Source: Methylobacterium frigidaeris
GTDB taxonomy: Bacteria; Pseudomonadota; Alphaproteobacteria; Rhizobiales; Beijerinckiaceae
Reading direction: 5' to 3'
DNA: 64,000 nucleotides
Assembly (NCBI RefSeq): GCF_022179185.1
Contig: NZ_BPQJ01000003.1
Location: 90,459-154,458 of the forward strand
Shown here: positions 35,364 to 44,584 of the stretch, piece by piece
How positions within the stretch are numbered: position 1 is the stretch's first letter
Layout of the letters: every line of letters starts with the position of its first letter
Position numbers and translations under genes: made by a program
The notes under the pieces: generated by a model
Database searches by the model: none
What the model was told of the DNA's origin: nothing
Seen by the model: the letters and a program-made list of their open reading frames with translations, nothing else

Positions 35364-36140
35364 CTACCCCGCCCATCCGAGATCCCGGCTGATCGCGTCG
35401 GCGATCGCCCGGACCGTCTCGGCCAGGGCCTCCATCCGGGCCTCGTTCATGTACTGCACCGTGCTCGTCACGCTGAACGCTGCGACGATCGCGCCGCCCG
35501 CGTCCCGGATCGGGCCGGCGACGCAGCGCACCTCGGGTTCGTTCTCCTCGCGGTCATAGGCGATGCCCCGCGCCGCGTAGGTCCGCATCCGCGCGAGCCA
35601 CGTCTCCAGGTCCGGGCTGTGGCCGCCCCGCGCCGCGCCGAGGCGGTGGAAGCCCCGCCAGCGCGCCTCGCCGAGATCGAGGATCAGCGCCTTGCCGAGG
35701 CCGGTCGACCAGACCGGCTGGCGCTCGCCGACCCGCGAACTGATCTCGATGCGCCGACGCCCCGGCAGCTTGTCGAGGTAGAGCGCCCAGTCACCCTCCA
35801 GCACGCCGAGATGGATGGTGTCGCCGCATTCCGCCGACAGGCGCTCGAGATGGGGCCGCGCCACCCGGGTCACCGGCGCCGCCTGCTGGGCACGGAAACC
35901 CAGTTCGAGGAGCTTGGGGCCCAACGCGTAGCCGTCCCGCGGCGCGAAGGTGAGGTAGCGCTGCTCGACGAGGGCCGCGGCGAGGCGGTGGGTGGTGCTG
36001 CGGGTCGTGCCGAGCGACGCCGACAAGGCGGCGAGGTCCCGCGCGCCGCCCGCCACCGCTTCCAGGATGGCGAGACCGCGCAGAAGCGTCTGGCTCCCCG
36101 GCGCCGCGCCCGCCTCCGCGGTTGACGGCTTCGATGTCAT
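35364..36140 (-). CDS. IclR-family transcription regulator
   Basis: A 258-residue regulator. The N-terminal winged helix (about 15-75) has QTLLRGLAILEAVAGGA and LGTTRSTTHRLAAALV. The effector-binding GAF-like domain (about 85-250) carries GRRRIEISSRVGERQPVWST and ATGLGKA-like STGLGKALI. It is divergent from the FAH hydrolase/SDR pair with only 170 bp between starts, and a palindrome lies in that gap, so it probably represses or activates that operon in response to its sugar-acid substrate. Confidence 0.9.
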   Translation of the reverse strand: MTSKPSTAEAGAAPGSQTLLRGLAILEAVAGGARDLAALSASLGTTRSTTHRLAAALVEQRYLTFAPRDGYALGPKLLELGFRAQQAAPVTRVARPHLERLSAECGDTIHLGVLEGDWALYLDKLPGRRRIEISSRVGERQPVWSTGLGKALILDLGEARWRGFHRLGAARGGHSPDLETWLARMRTYAARGIAYDREENEPEVRCVAGPIRDAGGAIVAAFSVTSTVQYMNEARMEALAETVRAIADAISRDLGWAG

Positions 36141-36168
36141 CCGCGTATCGTCCCACATACAAGAACAA

Positions 36169-36187
36169 GATCCCGATATATGGGATC
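36169..36187. promoter_or_regulatory. Candidate IclR operator
   Basis: GATCCC and GGGATC are separated by seven AT-rich bases, a 19-bp imperfect palindrome in the iclR/hydrolase intergenic gap, 29 bp before the iclR start. Confidence 0.5.
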
Positions 36188-36309
36188 GAATGGTGCGGCG
36201 CCAGGGCCGCGCGGAGGAAACCGAAATCGAGCCTCCGTCTCGCCCTGCCCGCGCCCGCAAACCTGCGCGCCGTCAGGCGTGCGCTCGGATTCCAAGGAGG
36301 TTCGACCCG

Positions 36310-37170
36310 ATGAAGCTGTTGCGCTACGGCCCCGCGGGCCAGGAGAAGCCCGGCCTGCTCGACGCGGAGGGCCGCATCCGCGACCTGTCCGGCCACCTGC
36401 CCGATCTGGGCCCCGAGGCACTGAGCCCCGAGGCCCTGGCCCGCCTCGCGGCGATCGATACTGGCAGCCTGCCGGTGGTCGACGGCGAACCGCGTCTCGG
36501 CACGCCGGTGGCGAATGTGGGCAAGTTCATCGCCATCGGGCTCAACTTCGCCGATCACGCCGCCGAATCGAACCTGCCGGTGCCGAAGGAGCCGATCGTC
36601 TTCACCAAGGCGATCAGCTCGCTGTCGGGCCCGAACGACGCGGTGATGCTGCCGAAGGATTCGGTGAAGAGCGACTGGGAGGTCGAACTCGGCATCGTGA
36701 TCGGACGGCGTGCGTCCTACGTCGAGGAGTCGCAGGCGCTCGACTACGTGGCCGGCTACTGCCTCGTCAACGACGTCTCGGAGCGCGAGTACCAGATCGA
36801 GCGCGGCGGCACCTGGGACAAGGGCAAGGGCTGCGACACCTTCGGGCCGGTCGGCCCCTGGCTCGTCACCTCGGACGAGGTCGGCGATCCGCAGAGCCTC
36901 GACATGTGGCTCGACCTCAACGGGCGCCGCATGCAGACCGGCAACACCCGCACGATGATCTTCACCTGCGCGCAGATCGTCGCTTACGTCAGCCGCTTCA
37001 TGACCCTGATGCCCGGCGACATCATCACCACCGGCACGCCCCCCGGCGTCGGCATGGGGATGAAGCCCGAGCCGGTCTTCCTGAAGGCCGGGGACGTGAT
37101 GACGCTCGGCATCGAGAAGCTCGGTGAGCAGCGTCAGGACGTGACCGCCTGGCAGCGCCGGGAAGGCTGA
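36310..37170 (+). CDS. Fumarylacetoacetate-hydrolase-family protein (probable diketo-deoxy-sugar-acid hydrolase)
   Basis: A 286-residue metal-dependent C-C hydrolase. ATG 36310 is preceded by CCAAGGAGG. N-terminal cap about 1-60; the catalytic fold begins at VGKFIAIGLNFADHAAES. Metal ligands sit in DWEVELGIVIGR (Glu pair) and DVSEREYQIERGGTWDKGKG, a long insertion characteristic of the 2,4-diketo-3-deoxy-L-fuconate/rhamnonate hydrolase subgroup. TTGTPPGVGMGM closes the active site. It is followed after 3 bp by an SDR, the pair known from non-phosphorylating L-rhamnose/L-fucose routes. The exact sugar is inferred. Confidence 0.88.
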   Translation: MKLLRYGPAGQEKPGLLDAEGRIRDLSGHLPDLGPEALSPEALARLAAIDTGSLPVVDGEPRLGTPVANVGKFIAIGLNFADHAAESNLPVPKEPIVFTKAISSLSGPNDAVMLPKDSVKSDWEVELGIVIGRRASYVEESQALDYVAGYCLVNDVSEREYQIERGGTWDKGKGCDTFGPVGPWLVTSDEVGDPQSLDMWLDLNGRRMQTGNTRTMIFTCAQIVAYVSRFMTLMPGDIITTGTPPGVGMGMKPEPVFLKAGDVMTLGIEKLGEQRQDVTAWQRREG

Positions 37171-37173
37171 CCC

Positions 37174-37923
37174 ATGACCTTCCCGAACCGCTTCGAGGGC
37201 CGCACCGCCCTCGTCACCGGCGGCGCCTCCGGCATCGGCCTCGCGGTCGCCGCGCGGCTCAGGGCCGAGGGCGCGACGGTCGCCATCTGGGACCTGAACG
37301 CGGAGGCGCTGGCGAAGGCCAAGGCCGAGAGCGGCGCCGCCGACACCCGGGCTCTCGACATCGCGGACGCCGCTGCCGTCGATTCCGCGATGCGCGAGAC
37401 CCTGGCGGTCCTCGGCGGCCGCCTCGACGTGCTGGTCTGCAGCGCCGGCATCACCGGGCCGAACACGACCTTGCGCGACTATCCGGTCGATGCCTGGCAG
37501 CGGGTGATCGACGTCAACCTGAACGGGTTGTTCTACTGCAACCGTGCCGCGGTGCCGGCGATGGAGGCGGGCGGCTACGGCCGCATCGTCAACGTCGCGT
37601 CAATCGCCGGCAAGGAGGGCAACCCCAACGCCTCGGCCTACTCGGCTTCCAAGGCCGGGGTGATCGGGCTGACGAAATCGCTCGGCAAGGAACTGGCGAA
37701 GTCGGAGATCCGGGTGAACTGCGTCACGCCGGCGGCGGTGCGCACCGCGATCTTCGACCAGATGACGCAACAGCACATCGACTTCATGCTGTCGAAGATC
37801 CCGATCGGCCGCTTCGGGGCAATCGACGAGGTGACGTCGCTGATCTGCTTCCTGGCGAGCGAGGAGGCGTCGTTCTCCACCGGCGCGGTGTTCGACGTGT
37901 CGGGGGGACGGGCGACGTATTGA
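37174..37923 (+). CDS. Short-chain dehydrogenase/reductase (probable 2-keto-3-deoxy-sugar-acid dehydrogenase)
   Basis: A 249-residue NAD(P)-dependent Rossmann enzyme. TGGASGIG near residue 16 binds the cofactor; Asp in IWDLN suggests NAD preference. The catalytic set includes Ser143 (NVASIAG), Tyr156 and Lys160 in YSASK. It starts 3 bp after the hydrolase stop, so it is in the same transcript. By analogy with L-rhamnose and L-fucose oxidation it would oxidise the 2-keto-3-deoxy acid to the diketo acid that the hydrolase splits to pyruvate and lactate. Other sugar-acid roles cannot be excluded. Confidence 0.9.
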   Translation: MTFPNRFEGRTALVTGGASGIGLAVAARLRAEGATVAIWDLNAEALAKAKAESGAADTRALDIADAAAVDSAMRETLAVLGGRLDVLVCSAGITGPNTTLRDYPVDAWQRVIDVNLNGLFYCNRAAVPAMEAGGYGRIVNVASIAGKEGNPNASAYSASKAGVIGLTKSLGKELAKSEIRVNCVTPAAVRTAIFDQMTQQHIDFMLSKIPIGRFGAIDEVTSLICFLASEEASFSTGAVFDVSGGRATY

Positions 37924-38058
37924 GCGTCCGTCACAGTGCCGCCGGCTGACTGCCGGCGGCGATCCCGCGTCCATCTCTCAGGATCTGGTTGACCCGCCTC
38001 CCCCATGAGTCACCTCAGAATGAGGTGAGTGGGTGGGGCAGGCCCGAATGCTTCCGCC

Positions 38059-38808
38059 CTACTTCGTTCCCGGTCCGTAGGGCGGCCGCGGGATCGCCCG
38101 GTGGGCCGCCCTCAGGGCCGCTGACCAGCGCTCGCGCAGGTCGTGGAAATAGGGCTCTCCGGCCTCGATCCGGTGCAGCACCTCGGTATCGCAGGTGTTG
38201 CGGCGGATCACCGTGAGGTCGATCGGCAGGCCGACGCCGAGATTCGACCGCATGGTCGAATCCATCGAGACCAGGCCGACCTTCAGGGCGTCGTAGATGT
38301 CGGTGCGGAAGGTCACCGCCCGGTCGAGGATCGGCTTGCCGTACTTGTGCTCGCCGATTTGCAGGAACGGCGCGTCCTGGCTGCAGGCGATGAAGTTGCC
38401 GGCCGAGTAGATCATGTAGAGCCGCATCGGCCCGTCGCCGATCTGGCCGCCGAACAGGAACGAGACCTCGAAGCGCAGTTGTGCCGCCTCGAAGCCGGCG
38501 CGCTCGATCGCCCGCACCTTGCGGATCGCGCGGCCGATGAGCTGCGCGGCGCGGAACATCGTCGGCGCGTCGTAGATCGTCTCCGGCTTGCCGGTATTGG
38601 GGTCCTCGACCCCCTCGGTCAGAAGCGAGAGCACCGACTGCGTCACCGAGAGGTTGCCGGCCGAGGCGAGCGCCAGCACCCGCTCGCCGGGCTTCGTGAA
38701 CATGTGGAGCTTACGGTAGGTCGAGATGTCGTCGAGCCCCGCATTCGTGCGGGTATCGGCGATCATGACGAGACCCTCTTCCACCAGGATCCCGACGCAA
38801 TAGGTCAT
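38059..38808 (-). CDS. Anbu, proteasome-like peptidase (BPH/Anbu family)
   Basis: A 249-residue N-terminal-nucleophile hydrolase, sister to proteasome beta subunits and HslV. The N-terminus MTYCVGILVEEGLVMIADTR supplies Thr2 as nucleophile after Met removal, with Asp and Lys partners in ADTRTNAG and TYRKLHMF. Anbu proteins form helical or ring-like oligomers and are encoded with exactly the three genes found upstream here (transglutaminase-like, alpha-E, ATP-grasp), a set proposed to make and process an amide-linked peptide modification. It is last in the operon. Confidence 0.93.
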   Translation of the reverse strand: MTYCVGILVEEGLVMIADTRTNAGLDDISTYRKLHMFTKPGERVLALASAGNLSVTQSVLSLLTEGVEDPNTGKPETIYDAPTMFRAAQLIGRAIRKVRAIERAGFEAAQLRFEVSFLFGGQIGDGPMRLYMIYSAGNFIACSQDAPFLQIGEHKYGKPILDRAVTFRTDIYDALKVGLVSMDSTMRSNLGVGLPIDLTVIRRNTCDTEVLHRIEAGEPYFHDLRERWSAALRAAHRAIPRPPYGPGTK

Positions 38809-38978
38809 CGCTCACCGCCCCCCGGCGATCTCAGGCGCAACGGTCCGTCACCGCGCGCGGCGCCACCCTGACGCAGCCGCCCCCCCGAATCCAGCCCAAA
38901 CCGCTGCCCCGAGGTGAGGTGGCCCGCGCCTATCGCGGCGAAGCCACAGGGGCGCTACTCTCGGGCCTACCCTTGAGC

Positions 38979-39845
38979 CTACTCTTGGGCCTGCACCTGC
39001 TGGTCCTGAGCCTTCTGCCCTTGCGCCTGCCGGGCCTGCGCGTGGGCGTCGTCGACCCGTACCTTGACCGTCATGGTCTCGGTGCCGCCGCCGGTGCGGC
39101 TGCCGCGGACCGGGGCGGCGTCGAGGTAGTCGAGGCCGATCGCCACCCGCAGATGCGCCTCGGTTACCGCGATGCCGTGGGCGGGATCGAACCCGACCCA
39201 GCCGAGATCCGGCACCCGGGCCTCGACCCAGGCGTGGCCGGCCTCCTGCACCGCCGTACCGGGCCGCCAGCAATAGCCCGAGACGTAGCGCACCGGGATC
39301 TCGAGGTGGCGCGCCGCCGCGATGAAGACGTGGGCGAGGTCCTGCCCCACCCCCTTGCGCAAGGCGAAGGCCTCGGCCGCGGTGGTGGCGGCGCCGGTCG
39401 GGCCGGGGGCGTAATCGACCGCCTGGTGAACGGCGGCGAGAAGGCGATGCAGCCGGTCGAGCCGGTCGGTGCCCCCGCCCACCGCCTCGTCGGCGAAGGT
39501 CTGGATCGCCTCGTCGGCGACGGCGAATCGCGATTCGCGCAAGTAGAACGGGTCCGGCAGCCACTCGGAGACGCCGCGCATCACCCCGTGGGTCTCGCTG
39601 GTCTCGATCTCGCCGGTGACCCGGATGGTCAGCGTCTCCTCGGGACAATCGGCGCTGAAGACGTGGACGATGTTGCCAAAGCCGTCCTCGCGCCGGCTCA
39701 GGCGGCCGTCCACGGTCGGCTCGATGCGCCAGGCACGGACGTGCTGGCCATCATGGTCCCGCGGTGTCAGCCGCAGCATCTGGATCAGCCCCTTGGCCGG
39801 GCTGTCGTATTGGTAAACCGTCTCGTGGACGACGCGGATGCGCAT
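38979..39845 (-). CDS. Transglutaminase-like protein of the Anbu operon, nucleophile replaced
   Basis: A 288-residue protein. N-terminal beta domain (about 1-100, MRIRVVHETVYQYDSPAKGL) precedes the transglutaminase-like core (about 130-230). The core is well conserved, with His204 in GHAWVEA and Asp220 in GWVGFDPAHG. Where relatives have a Cys in GVCQD, this one reads GVGQD: Gly167, codon GGG, two bases away from either Cys codon. The hydrolytic or transfer chemistry should therefore be lost. The C-terminal tail is Gln/Ala/Lys-rich repeats. It lies between the alpha-E and Anbu genes on one strand. It may now act as a binding scaffold. Confidence 0.9.
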   Translation of the reverse strand: MRIRVVHETVYQYDSPAKGLIQMLRLTPRDHDGQHVRAWRIEPTVDGRLSRREDGFGNIVHVFSADCPEETLTIRVTGEIETSETHGVMRGVSEWLPDPFYLRESRFAVADEAIQTFADEAVGGGTDRLDRLHRLLAAVHQAVDYAPGPTGAATTAAEAFALRKGVGQDLAHVFIAAARHLEIPVRYVSGYCWRPGTAVQEAGHAWVEARVPDLGWVGFDPAHGIAVTEAHLRVAIGLDYLDAAPVRGSRTGGGTETMTVKVRVDDAHAQARQAQGQKAQDQQVQAQE

Positions 39846-39974
39846 GGTGTCGCGATGCTCGCTGTCACGCCAAAGCTGGGCCGTGCGAGGCGGTCATACA
39901 CCGTCCCGCCGATGGGCGAAACCTTGCGGGTGAAACCCTGCGGGCGCTGTGGACGGACCCCCGAGGAGCGAAGC

Positions 39975-40919
39975 TCAGCCCAGATACTGCTCGACCACCG
40001 CCGCCCCGAGGCGGTTGTTCTCGGCGATGAAGTCCTGGATGAATTCGTGCAGGCCGGAGCTGAAGATCTCGTCCACCGAGAGGTCGTCGAGCTTGGCCAG
40101 CATGCCGCGGGCAAGGCGCTGGCTCGGGCCGCGGCGGCCATAGGCGTCGGCGATGCGGTCGAGGTTGCGCACCAGCATCTCGTAGCAATTGGCGAGGGAG
40201 CGCGGCATCTCCCGGTTGAGGATCAGCAGGTCGGCCACCAGCCAGGGCTTGATGCTCTCGCGGTAGACCCAGTGATAGGCGGTGAGCGCCGAGACCTCGC
40301 GCAGGATCGTGGTCCACTGGAAGTAGTCGAGGCTGCCGCCAACCCGCTCGGTCTCGGGCAGGAGCACGTGGTACTTCACGTCGAGGATGCGGGCGGTGTT
40401 GTCGGCGCGCTCGATGGCGATGCCGAGCCGCGTGAACCAGTACGCGTCGTTGCGCAGCATCGTGCGGTAGGCCGAGCCGTCGAAGGCGAGCGACACGCCC
40501 TTCACCCAGTCGAGGAAGCGCGCGAATTCCTCCCGGGTCATGTCCCGGCCCTCGAAGCTGCGCAGATGCAGGAAGGCCTCGTTGATCGCCTCCCACATCT
40601 CGCTCGTCAGCGCGGTGCGCACGCTGCGGGCGTTCTCCCGGGCGGTCTGCAGGCAGGATCGGATCGAGGACGGGTTGTTGGGGCTGAAGGCCAGGAAGTC
40701 GCGGACGGTGTGCTCGTTGACGCTGTCGTAGAGCGGGCGGAACAGCTCGATGTTGCCGGCCGAGGCGAGCGCCGATTCCCACTCGTTGGTGTCGCTGCCG
40801 CCGTAATTGGCCGGCAGGGCGGAGAGGCGCAGGGCCGCGTCGAGAATGCGGGCGACGAAGTCGGCGCGCTCGGCGTAGCGCGAGAGCCAGTACAGGTTGT
40901 CGGCGGTGCGGGAGAGCAT
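39975..40919 (-). CDS. Alpha-E domain protein (DUF403)
   Basis: A 314-residue all-helical protein beginning MLSRTADNLYWLSRYAERAD, the family hallmark, with many conserved Glu, Arg and Trp. The domain is almost always encoded next to circularly permuted ATP-grasp and transglutaminase-like genes, as here. Its biochemical function is unproven; it is thought to assist the ATP-grasp ligase. It starts 86 bp after the ATP-grasp stop. Confidence 0.93.
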   Translation of the reverse strand: MLSRTADNLYWLSRYAERADFVARILDAALRLSALPANYGGSDTNEWESALASAGNIELFRPLYDSVNEHTVRDFLAFSPNNPSSIRSCLQTARENARSVRTALTSEMWEAINEAFLHLRSFEGRDMTREEFARFLDWVKGVSLAFDGSAYRTMLRNDAYWFTRLGIAIERADNTARILDVKYHVLLPETERVGGSLDYFQWTTILREVSALTAYHWVYRESIKPWLVADLLILNREMPRSLANCYEMLVRNLDRIADAYGRRGPSQRLARGMLAKLDDLSVDEIFSSGLHEFIQDFIAENNRLGAAVVEQYLG

Positions 40920-41005
40920 GGCGGGGCTTGAGGCTCACGCTGTGACAGTGCGGGCGGACCAGGCCGGGCGTCCGGCTCGGTCCGGTTCTCGGGGTGGACG
41001 GCCGT

Positions 41006-42445
41006 TCAGCCGTCGAGCACCCAGGTGTCCTTGGTGCCGCCGCCCTGGCTCGAATTGACCACGAGCGAGCCTTCCTTCAGCGCCACCCGGGTCAGGCCGC
41101 CCGGCACGATGCGGATGTCGTCGGCGCCCGAGAGCACGAAGGGCCGCAGGTCGACGTGGCGGGGCGCGACGCCGGAGGCGACGAAGGTCGGGCAGGTCGA
41201 GAGGGCCAGCGTCGGCTGGGCGATGAAGCCGTCCGGCGCGTGGCGCAGCTTGCGGCCGAACTCCTCGATCTCGCGCTTGGTGGCGTGCGGGCCGACCAGC
41301 ATGCCGTAGCCGCCCGAGCCATTGACCTCCTTGACCACGAGGTCGCCGAGATTCGACAGCACGTAGTTGAGCGCGTCCTTCTCGCGGCAGCGCCAAGTCG
41401 GCACGTTGTGCAGGATCGGCTCCTCGCCTGTGAAGAAGCGCACGATCTCCGGCATGTAGCTGTAGACCGCCTTGTCGTCCGCGATGCCGGTGCCGACGGC
41501 GTTGGCGAGCGTGACGCTGCCGCTCTGGTAGGCGCTCATCAGCCCCGGCACCCCCAGCACCGAATCGGGCCGGAACACCAGGGGGTCAAGGAAGTCGTCG
41601 TCGATGCGCCGGTAGATCACGTCGACGCGGCGCGGCCCCTCCGTGGTCCGCATGTAGACCACGTCGTCCTTGGTGAAGAGGTCGGACGCCTCGACGAGGT
41701 CGACGCCGAGCTTGTCGGCCAGGAACGAGTGCTCGTAGAAGGCCGAGTTGAAGCGGCCGGGCGTCAGCAGCACCACGCTCGGGTCGCGGGCGGCGCTCAT
41801 CGGCGCCAGGCTGCGCAAGGTCGCGAGCAACGCGTCCGGATAGGCCTCGACCGGGGAGACCCGGTGCTTGGAGAACAGTTCGGGGAAGAGCCGCAGCATC
41901 ACCTCGCGGTTCTCCAGCATGTAGGAGACCCCGGACGGCGTGCGGGCATTGTCCTCCAGCACGAAGAACTGGTCCTCGCCGGTGCGCACGATGTCGATGC
42001 CGGCGATGTGGACGTACTTGCCGTGCGGCACCTCGAAGTCCCGCATCTCCAGCCGGTAATGCGGGTTGCGGTAGACGAGGTCGCCCGGAATGATCCCGGC
42101 CTTGATGCATTCCTGCGGGCCGTAGACGTCAGCCAGGAACATGTTGAGCGCGGTGACGCGCTGCTTGAGGCCGCGCTCGAGGAAACCCCATTCGGGCTTG
42201 GTCAGCACCCGGGGGATGATGTCGAACGGGATCAGCCGCTCGGTCGATTCGTTGTCGCCATAGACCGCGAAGGTGATCCCGATCCGGCGGAAGAACAATT
42301 CGGCCTGGCTGCGCCGCGTGTCGAAATGCTCGGGCGGAGTACTGTCGAGCCAGGCCTTGAGCGCCGCGTACGCCTCGCGCACGGCGGCCGGGCTCAGTCC
42401 GCTCTCCTGAGTTCCCGTCATCTCATCGAACGCGCTGAGCGGCAT
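41006..42445 (-). CDS. Circularly permuted ATP-grasp ligase of the Anbu operon
   Basis: A 479-residue protein (MPLSAFDEMTGTQESGLSPA). ATG 42445 has CAGAGGGACG upstream; longer readings are not protein-like. Conserved elements are GIDIVRTGEDQFFVLEDNAR, TPSGVSYMLENRE, the Rossmann-like VVLLTPGRFNSAFYEHSFLA, and the ATP-binding LVVKEVNGSGGYGMLVGP, with ligand DLRPFVLSG and QGGGTKDTWVL at the end. It is expected to activate a carboxylate with ATP and join it to an amine, forming an amide or peptide bond. It is first in the four-gene Anbu operon; the substrate is unknown. Confidence 0.93.
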   Translation of the reverse strand: MPLSAFDEMTGTQESGLSPAAVREAYAALKAWLDSTPPEHFDTRRSQAELFFRRIGITFAVYGDNESTERLIPFDIIPRVLTKPEWGFLERGLKQRVTALNMFLADVYGPQECIKAGIIPGDLVYRNPHYRLEMRDFEVPHGKYVHIAGIDIVRTGEDQFFVLEDNARTPSGVSYMLENREVMLRLFPELFSKHRVSPVEAYPDALLATLRSLAPMSAARDPSVVLLTPGRFNSAFYEHSFLADKLGVDLVEASDLFTKDDVVYMRTTEGPRRVDVIYRRIDDDFLDPLVFRPDSVLGVPGLMSAYQSGSVTLANAVGTGIADDKAVYSYMPEIVRFFTGEEPILHNVPTWRCREKDALNYVLSNLGDLVVKEVNGSGGYGMLVGPHATKREIEEFGRKLRHAPDGFIAQPTLALSTCPTFVASGVAPRHVDLRPFVLSGADDIRIVPGGLTRVALKEGSLVVNSSQGGGTKDTWVLDG

Positions 42446-42634
42446 GGGCGTCCCTCTGTTTGCCCCGAAGCTAGACGCAAGACGGGGGCCAAGGCAAAGG
42501 AAATGCGTCCTGCGCACGGCGCTGCCCCCAACTCCTCGCGCAAGGTCAGGCGGCATGGTGCGGGACGCGCCGCGTTCGGCACGAACTTGCTCAAATTTTC
42601 GGCACAGGGGCCGACGGCGTGAGGAGTCGGGGTC

Positions 42635-44440
42635 TCACACTTCTGCCCCCTGCCGCTCTGCCGCCAGGTCCACCCCGGCGCCGAACTGCAACGCCGCCAG
42701 CTGCGCGTAGAGACCGCTGCGGGCCAGCAGCGCGTCGTGGCTGCCCTGCTCGGCGATGCGGCCGTCCTCCAGCACCAGGATGCGGTCGGCGGCCCGGATC
42801 GTGGCGAGGCGGTGGGCGATGACGAGGGTGGTGCGGCCCTTCATCAGCACGTCGAGGGCCGCCTGCACTGCCCGCTCGCTCTCGGCGTCGAGGGCGGAGG
42901 TCGCCTCGTCGAGGAGCAGGATCGGAGCATCCTTGAGGATCGCCCGCGCGATGGCGATGCGCTGGCGCTGGCCGCCCGACAGGGTGACGCCGCGCTCGCC
43001 GACTAAGGTGGCGTAGCCCTGCGGCAGGGCGCGGATGAAGCCGTCGGCGTAGGCCTGGGCCGCCGCGCGCTCCACCTCGGCCTCGCTGGCCTCCGGCCGG
43101 CCGTAGCGGATATTGTCGAGGATGCTGCCGCTGAACACGGTCGGATCCTGCGGGACCAGGGCCATGCGGGCGCGCAGCGCTTCGGGCTCGACCGCGTCGA
43201 CCGGCACGCCGTCGACCCTGACCTCGCCGGATTCAGGATCGTAGAAGCGCAGCAGCAGCTGCAGCACTGTGCTCTTGCCGGCGCCCGAGGGCCCGACGAG
43301 GGCCACGCGCTCGCCCGGCGCCACCGTGAAGCTGAGATCGTGCAGGGCGGCATGGTCGGGCCGGGTCGGATAATGGAAGCGCACCCGCTCGAAGGCGATC
43401 TCGCCCCGGGGCGGTTGCGGCAGGGCGCGGGGCCGGTCCGGCGCGCCGATCGCCGGCACGGTGTCGAGGATCTCGCCCAAGCGCTCGGCGGCGCCGGCGG
43501 CGAGCGTCAACTCGCCGTAGACCTCCGAGAGCTGGCCGAGCGCGCTGGCCCCGAACACCGCGTAGAGCACGAATTGCGACAATTGCCCGGCCGAGATCGT
43601 GCCGGCCGCGACCCCTTGCGCGCCGTACCACAGGACGCCGACGACGCTGGCCGAGATCAGGAAGATCGCTACGCCGGTGAGCAGCGCCCGCGCCCGGGCC
43701 GAGCTGCGGGAGGCCAGGAACGCCTCCTCGGAGGCGGCGGCGAAGCGGGCGGCGGTGGCCGGGGCCATGCCGAAGGCCTGCATGGTGCGCACCGCCCCCA
43801 CCGCCTCGGTGGCGAAGGCCGAGGCATCGGCGAGCCGGTCCTGCGCGGCACGGGAGCGCCGCCGCACCCCGCGGCCCGACAGGATCAGCGGGAAGACGAT
43901 GAGCGGGATCGCGGCGAGCACCAGAACCGAGAGCCTGGGGCTAGTCCAGACCATCATGCCGACCGCGCCGGCGAACAGGAACAGGTTGCGCAGGAGGATC
44001 GAGAGCGAGACGCCGAAGACGGACTTCACCTGCCCGGCGTCGGCCGTGAGGCGCGAGACCAGCTCGCCGCTGCGCGCCCGGTCGAAGAAGGCGGGGTCGA
44101 GGGTCGTGAGGCGGGAGAAGACTGCGGCGCGCAGGTCCGCCACCACCCGCTCGCCCAGCGTCACCACGCAGTAGTACCGGGCGGCGCTCGCCAGGGCCAG
44201 AACCGCCACCACCCCGATCAGGGCGCCGAAATAGGCGTCGATCATCCCGACCTCGCCGTGGGCGAAACCGAGATCGACCACCCGGCGCACCGCCACGGGC
44301 ACCGTCAGGGTCGCGCCCGAGGCCGCGATCAGCGCCACGATCGCGGCGGCGATCCGGCCCTTGTAGCGCGCCGCGAAGGGGAAGAGGGGCTTCAATGCCC
44401 CCAATGAGGCGCGGGGACGGGCGGTGTCGGAACGTGCCAT
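42635..44440 (-). CDS. ABC exporter (fused permease and ATPase)
   Basis: A 601-residue half-transporter. Six transmembrane helices lie in about 20-320 with the coupling stretch FFDRARSGELVSRLTAD. The ATPase has Walker A GPSGAGKST near 380, signature LSGGQRQRIAIARA, Walker B ILLLDEATSALD and IAHRLAT. It is close to the BmrA/MsbA multidrug or lipid exporters widely found immediately before rpmE in alphaproteobacteria. It is divergent from rpmE, with no partner gene. Confidence 0.92.
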   Translation of the reverse strand: MARSDTARPRASLGALKPLFPFAARYKGRIAAAIVALIAASGATLTVPVAVRRVVDLGFAHGEVGMIDAYFGALIGVVAVLALASAARYYCVVTLGERVVADLRAAVFSRLTTLDPAFFDRARSGELVSRLTADAGQVKSVFGVSLSILLRNLFLFAGAVGMMVWTSPRLSVLVLAAIPLIVFPLILSGRGVRRRSRAAQDRLADASAFATEAVGAVRTMQAFGMAPATAARFAAASEEAFLASRSSARARALLTGVAIFLISASVVGVLWYGAQGVAAGTISAGQLSQFVLYAVFGASALGQLSEVYGELTLAAGAAERLGEILDTVPAIGAPDRPRALPQPPRGEIAFERVRFHYPTRPDHAALHDLSFTVAPGERVALVGPSGAGKSTVLQLLLRFYDPESGEVRVDGVPVDAVEPEALRARMALVPQDPTVFSGSILDNIRYGRPEASEAEVERAAAQAYADGFIRALPQGYATLVGERGVTLSGGQRQRIAIARAILKDAPILLLDEATSALDAESERAVQAALDVLMKGRTTLVIAHRLATIRAADRILVLEDGRIAEQGSHDALLARSGLYAQLAALQFGAGVDLAAERQGAEV

Positions 44441-44471
44441 CTGAACTGTCGTGCTGTCCGGGGTACGGCGC

Positions 44472-44500
44472 TTGTTTGGCGCACGGAGGTGAGGTATAGG
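44472..44500 (+). promoter_or_regulatory. Sigma-70-type promoter of rpmE
   Basis: TTGTTT at 44472-44477, a 17-bp spacer and TATAGG at 44495-44500, 85 bp before the rpmE ATG. Confidence 0.55.
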
Positions 44501-44584
44501 CCGCCGCTCATCCGATTACGCGCGATCAATGGCCGCGGCCCGAGGCGGAGCGTTCGGCGCGGGTCGCACTCTTAGGAATTCGTC

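Noticed and set aside
37995..38040. Hairpin CACCTCA/TGAGGTG after the SDR gene as terminator
   Set aside because: A stem is present but there is no T run on either strand, so I did not list it as a terminator.
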